A stretch of DNA of 10,326 bases, taken from the NCBI GenBank assembly GCA_900545455.1, contig UQZF01000089.1:1-10326 (forward strand). Reading direction: 5' to 3'. The notes below the pieces were generated by a model. It did no database searches, was not told where the DNA came from, and worked only from the letters and a program-made list of their open reading frames with translations. This DNA comes from an uncultured Eubacteriales bacterium. GTDB lineage: Bacteria > Bacillota > Clostridia > Lachnospirales > Lachnospiraceae. Position numbers and translations under genes: made by a program. Below, piece by piece: positions 7,649 to 10,326 of this stretch (within the stretch, counting starts at the first letter, position 1; each line of letters starts with the position of its first letter).

Positions 7649-7673
7649 GAAAAACGTGCTTTTTACGTTTTTC
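7649..7673. repeat. Perfect 9-bp inverted repeat, 7-nt loop
   Basis: The arms are GAAAAACGT (7649-7657) and ACGTTTTTC (7665-7673). The stem is AT-rich, with A and T tracts inside it. It could act as a weak bidirectional terminator, for example after the hydrolase gene, or as part of the surE leader structure. Confidence 0.5.
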
Positions 7674-7675
7674 TT

Positions 7676-7736
7676 GTGTGAAATCGTAATACATCTTAGG
7701 CAATGTTTTTTATTGTCTTAGATGTATTTTTCACAC
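7676..7736. repeat. 61-bp nested imperfect inverted repeat
   Basis: The outer arms GTGTGAAA (7676-7683) and TTTCACAC (7729-7736) are perfect. The inner arms 7689-7705 and 7711-7727 pair over 17 positions with one T/T mismatch and two G-T pairs, which are wobble pairs only in a plus-strand transcript. The loop is five T. No U-tract follows on the minus strand, so it is not a classical terminator for the hydrolase gene. It could be a leader hairpin or a decayed palindromic mobile repeat. Confidence 0.55.
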
Positions 7737-7764
7737 TATCCTCATTTCATTTCTGATTTCTATT

Positions 7765-7788
7765 TTTACATGTTGCTTTACATGTTGC
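7765..7788. repeat. Perfect 12-bp tandem duplication
   Basis: TTTACATGTTGC occurs twice without a gap (7765-7776 and 7777-7788). Each unit contains the palindrome ACATGT. It lies about 30 bp after the hydrolase stop and about 160 bp before surE. Next to it is a 10-bp palindrome ATTGTACAAT at 7794-7803. It could be an operator for surE, but no convincing promoter can be read beside it. Confidence 0.5.
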
Positions 7789-7818
7789 CGTTAATTGTAC
7801 AATATTTTCAGAACAAAT

Positions 7819-8727
7819 TCAACTAATCCAGTCAATAACTTCCCGTTCCGTCCGCTCAAAATACTCCATATTCTCTTTTCTGTATTTGCCGAAGGTCTTA
7901 TACATGAGTCCGATGAGCGGAATCATTCGGTACAGCTTCTTCTCCCTCTGTCTGTTCGGCATAAGACCGTTCAGATGGCTTCCGTGCTTATATACGATGA
8001 CCTTCACATCCTTCTCGTATGACAAATCATCAAGATATTTTTTCAGTGCATTGACGGAGTACTCCGCAGGCCATGCTTCATCCTCATCCCCCGCTATCAA
8101 AAGGATTCTTGCGTTGGTTTTTTCTAAATGCAGCCACGCAGCCTTTTCAGCCGCCTTGTCCTGATAGGCATTATAATAGGAAATCCACAGTCCCGTCACG
8201 CGATGCCAAGCCCCCGGATGCTTATAGTATTTACCTGCTTTAAGCTTTGCAAAATCCATGTGAACGAACGGAACATCCTCACCGCCAAAGGTGGCAATGC
8301 TTCTCCTGGTCGTAGTCTTTTTATCGGGCATCGTCCCCTCAAAAGGAACGTGTGTGGGCGAAACCATGATGAGGTTTTCTATGCCGCCGATGTGCTGTGC
8401 CACTAACGCCGCAAAAATCGAGCCCATGGACTGCCCGTACACACTGATATGCTCTATCTTTTTCACCTTTTTAAGATAATCCACCGCCGGAATAAACATT
8501 TCCAGCGGAATTTCATTGATGCCGTCGGGCAGCCCCTCCGCGCCATAAAGCGACACGGCTAACCCCGTGATTCCGTAATCGGCAAATCTTTCCACAAACT
8601 TAATTCCCGGGAGTAAGCTCTGCTCACCTCCCATAATAACGATAACAGCTCTTTCGCTTCCCTCGTCCGGCTCGGCTAAATGCCCCACAAAGCCGTGGGA
8701 TTTCATGTTAAAGTGTTCGTGGTTCAT
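7819..8727 (-). CDS. Alpha/beta-hydrolase, BAAT/acyl-CoA thioesterase C-terminal type
   Basis: This is a serine hydrolase resembling the C-terminal domain of bile-acid-CoA:amino-acid N-acyltransferases and acyl-CoA thioesterases. The nucleophile elbow GQSMG is at 98-102 (S100). GDEDEAWPA (213-221) offers the acid (D214 or D216), and KHGSH (247-251) the catalytic histidine (H248 or H251). LLPGIKFVERFADYGITGLA and the following LYGAEGLPDGINEIPLE (60-76) match the family's usual N-terminal pattern. The animal enzymes' N-terminal thioesterase domain is absent, as in many bacterial members, and so is a signal peptide, which implies a cytoplasmic enzyme. Its true substrate, an acyl-CoA, ester or peptide, cannot be told from the sequence. 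An AAGGAG site lies 7 nt before the ATG. It follows a strong terminator and precedes the repeat-rich gap, so it may be a single-gene unit. Confidence 0.85.
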   Translation of the reverse strand: MNHEHFNMKSHGFVGHLAEPDEGSERAVIVIMGGEQSLLPGIKFVERFADYGITGLAVSLYGAEGLPDGINEIPLEMFIPAVDYLKKVKKIEHISVYGQSMGSIFAALVAQHIGGIENLIMVSPTHVPFEGTMPDKKTTTRRSIATFGGEDVPFVHMDFAKLKAGKYYKHPGAWHRVTGLWISYYNAYQDKAAEKAAWLHLEKTNARILLIAGDEDEAWPAEYSVNALKKYLDDLSYEKDVKVIVYKHGSHLNGLMPNRQREKKLYRMIPLIGLMYKTFGKYRKENMEYFERTEREVIDWIS

Positions 8728-8748
8728 AAGGGTTCTCCTTGCAATTAC

Positions 8749-8793
8749 AAAAATGTCGACTCAGTTGTCACAAATTTTGAGACAACTGAGTCG
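8749..8793 (-). terminator. Intrinsic terminator with 13-bp perfect stem after the GNAT operon
   Basis: On the minus strand CGACTCAGTTGTC (8793-8781) and GACAACTGAGTCG (8769-8757) pair perfectly around an 11-nt loop. ACA and then five T (8753-8749) follow. The stem begins 5 nt after the stop codon of the second acetyltransferase. The hydrolase ATG is only about 20 nt beyond the T-tract, so the hydrolase either depends on read-through or has a promoter overlapping this element. Confidence 0.75.
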
Positions 8794-8798
8794 TAATA

Positions 8799-9293
8799 TT
8801 ATAAAGTCTTTAAGGTGAGCCTCATCTGGTGCCATACGGCATTTCCGTGGGTAGACTTGTCGGACACGCCCTCATCAACAAAGCCGAACTTTGCATAGTA
8901 CGGAATGAGCTTCTGCTTGCAGGTCAACACAAGTCCCGCTCTGCCCTGCTTTTTCGCATCATTGATGGCATATCGGATTAATTCACCCGCGTACCCGTGT
9001 CTGCGGTACTCAGGGAGCGTATTTACGCCGAATATCATTTGCCATGCCCCGTTTTCATTGTGCATGGATGCCTTTTCGTACATCTCATCCGTCAAATCGG
9101 GCTCATCAGTGACAAATCCGTCGACAAATGCAATCAACTTGTTTTCATCAAACATAAGCCAAAAATGATTGCCATAATATTTTATTCTGTCCTCAAATGA
9201 CTCTTTTGTTGCGGCTTCGGCAGCAGGGAAGCATTCGGCTTCCACCGCCGAGACGGCATCAAGGTCTTTTATTGTTGCATATCTTATTTCCAT
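8799..9293 (-). CDS. GNAT acetyltransferase, arylalkylamine N-acetyltransferase-like
   Basis: This enzyme would transfer an acetyl group from acetyl-CoA to a primary amine on a small molecule. Motif A, which binds acetyl-CoA, is at about 88-110, with the pyrophosphate loop RRHGYA at 97-102. The C-terminal LTCKQKLIPYYAKFGFVDEG (123-142) matches the AANAT-like subgroup, where Y133 corresponds to the probable general acid. HGNAVWHQMRL closes the fold as in that group. It is complete at 164 residues with no extra domains. The ATG at 9291-9293 follows AAGGAG by 7 nt and lies 19 nt after the previous acetyltransferase gene, so the two are cotranscribed. Assignment to GNAT is secure. The amine substrate is unknown, and the subgroup name does not prove arylalkylamine specificity. 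Confidence 0.9.
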   Translation of the reverse strand: MEIRYATIKDLDAVSAVEAECFPAAEAATKESFEDRIKYYGNHFWLMFDENKLIAFVDGFVTDEPDLTDEMYEKASMHNENGAWQMIFGVNTLPEYRRHGYAGELIRYAINDAKKQGRAGLVLTCKQKLIPYYAKFGFVDEGVSDKSTHGNAVWHQMRLTLKTL

Positions 9294-9312
9294 GACGGTG
9301 CTCCTTTATAAA

Positions 9313-10056
9313 TCACATAACCTCGTATGCGATATATTCATGGTCAAATTCATAACCCAGCTTTTCAGCAAGATGGACGGAATTCATATTCTGCGCATCC
9401 CAGCTTGGGTAAAGTCCCTCGTCCAGACAATTTAATATCAGCGCCGAGCAGGCGATAGTTGCCAGGTGCTTTCTTCTTTCGGATTCGATGGTATCGACCT
9501 CAATTTCTATGCCTTCGTTGTAGCGCGTATATGATGATGCGCCGGACACAATTTTGCCGTCCTTTAAGATAACCATTCCTCTGCCTAAACGCAGATACTT
9601 TTCCTTGCTCTCGAAAGCAGAAACAAAATCCTCTGTCGCAGGGCTTTCGAGGCATTGCTCGTAAATATCAGCATCTATTTTTCTCAATTCATAGCCGGCA
9701 GGCAGTTTCATGATTTCATTTTTTAACATTGCCCTGTCAAATGCGTTTCCTTTTTTAATTGCATATCGCGTGACTTTTTTAGCTGAAGGATGGCATTCCT
9801 CTATCAACGCCGCCCACTCATTATTTTGTGGTGTCATAATCACAAAGCCCTCAGGCTTATTCATCACCAGCTCACGGTCGGGTACTCCCGCATAAAAGCC
9901 GAAGCATCCCGCGAACGCAAATGCGGATTTCGGCTGTTCGGGATTCGTGACATAAATCTTTCCCATCACATTTTGGAGGCATGAAAAAATCATTGTCTCA
10001 TTCCATCCGTCAAACAAGTCCTTTACTTTTGATGTGTCTTTAATTTCATATAACAT
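9313..10056 (-). CDS. GNAT acetyltransferase of the PF12746 type
   Basis: This is a 247-residue acetyltransferase of a family common in Clostridia and bacilli. The GNAT fold is in the C-terminal half: GKIVSGASSYTRYNEGIEIE (167-186) forms the central strands, ERRKHLAT (193-200) is the acetyl-CoA loop in place of the usual RxxGxG/A, and YPSWDAQNMNSVHLAEKLGY (216-235) is a strongly conserved family stretch. The N-terminal half (1-120) is a less conserved lobe with no motif I can name. The ATG at 10054-10056 is preferred over a GTG three codons earlier, because AAAGGTGG lies 5 nt before the ATG and overlaps the GTG. It follows the unrecognised upstream gene by 21 nt and precedes the second acetyltransferase by 19 nt. 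The substrate is unknown. Confidence 0.9.
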   Translation of the reverse strand: MLYEIKDTSKVKDLFDGWNETMIFSCLQNVMGKIYVTNPEQPKSAFAFAGCFGFYAGVPDRELVMNKPEGFVIMTPQNNEWAALIEECHPSAKKVTRYAIKKGNAFDRAMLKNEIMKLPAGYELRKIDADIYEQCLESPATEDFVSAFESKEKYLRLGRGMVILKDGKIVSGASSYTRYNEGIEIEVDTIESERRKHLATIACSALILNCLDEGLYPSWDAQNMNSVHLAEKLGYEFDHEYIAYEVM

Positions 10057-10077
10057 TAATGCCACCTTTCTGCTATT

Positions 10078-10326
10078 TCACATTGTCTCAAACCAAGATA
10101 CCTCACAAAGCTCATCGAACATCACCTTGGATTCGGAATATGTGATGTTCATTTCTATAAAATCGGCAGAGGGACTGGAAACACTGTCTCCGTCAATTAA
10201 TGCCCCCCGATTAATAACCGCATCGGACAGCACAATTTTTCCGATGCCTGATTGATGCGCTTTCTCAAAAGGATCATTCGGGTGAGAGGCAAGTACTTCC
10301 ATCCATTCCATCTCAAAAATAAGGGA
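10078..10326 (-). CDS. Hypothetical protein, C-terminal part only
   Basis: An open frame enters from the right edge of the window and ends at TGA 10078-10080, giving 82 visible codons. I do not recognise the product. The visible part has no membrane segment and is rich in acidic residues, with the ending CEVSWFETM. In-frame ATG codons at 10311 and 10302 lack a convincing ribosome binding site, and the frame stays open to the edge, so the gene probably starts outside the window. Only 21 nt separate it from the PF12746-type acetyltransferase, which suggests one operon. Coding status is supported by spacing, strand and the ribosome binding site of the next gene placed right after its stop. Confidence 0.6.
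   Translation of the reverse strand, partial: SLIFEMEWMEVLASHPNDPFEKAHQSGIGKIVLSDAVINRGALIDGDSVSSPSADFIEMNITYSESKVMFDELCEVSWFETM

Noticed and set aside
7617..7788. CRISPR array or insertion sequence in the repeat-rich gap
   Set aside because: The repeats are short, differ from each other, have no regular spacers, and there is no transposase or target-site duplication.
10057..10065. GTG start of the PF12746-type acetyltransferase at 10065
   Set aside because: The GTG is part of the AAAGGTGG ribosome binding site used by the ATG at 10056.

Overview
The window looks like a chromosomal segment of a low-to-mid-GC Gram-positive anaerobe. The best guess is class Clostridia, family Lachnospiraceae (Butyrivibrio/Pseudobutyrivibrio-like). 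This is an inference from strong AAGGAGG-type ribosome binding sites, tightly packed genes, an OmpR/histidine kinase/FtsX-type ABC cassette, and two GNAT proteins of kinds common in Clostridia. No database search was possible. All ten genes lie on the minus strand, so transcription runs from high to low coordinates. I see no tRNA, rRNA, CRISPR array, insertion sequence or plus-strand gene.

In transcription order there are four blocks. (1) 10326-8799 holds the 3' end of an unrecognised gene, a PF12746-type GNAT acetyltransferase and an AANAT-like GNAT acetyltransferase, closed by a terminator with a 13-bp perfect stem. (2) 8727-7819 holds a serine alpha/beta-hydrolase of the BAAT/acyl-CoA thioesterase C-terminal type. 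(3) A 215-bp intergenic region rich in inverted and tandem repeats leads into surE and a second 5'-nucleotidase of the UshA/metallophosphatase family. Neither enzyme has a signal peptide, and the pair ends at an intrinsic terminator. (4) 5260-1 holds a signalling and transport operon: OmpR-family response regulator, membrane histidine kinase, a 900-residue FtsX/MacB-like permease, and an ABC ATPase cut off by the left edge of the window.

Block 4 reads as a self-contained sensing-and-response unit. The kinase has its own extracytoplasmic sensor loop, the regulator has a PhoB-like winged-helix output domain, and the permease and ATPase form a type VII (mechanotransmission) ABC transporter. The promoter in front of the regulator carries three 11-bp-spaced direct repeats that run into a perfect -10 hexamer. 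That is the arrangement expected of an OmpR/PhoB-type operator, so autoregulation is likely. Block 3 pairs two structurally unrelated nucleoside-monophosphate phosphatases, which suggests cytoplasmic nucleotide turnover.

Nothing here is clearly a new system. The points most worth following up are the operator repeats before the response regulator, the hairpin-dense surE leader, an insertion in the kinase ATP-binding region, and the unusual permease-before-ATPase order with a 26-nt gene overlap.
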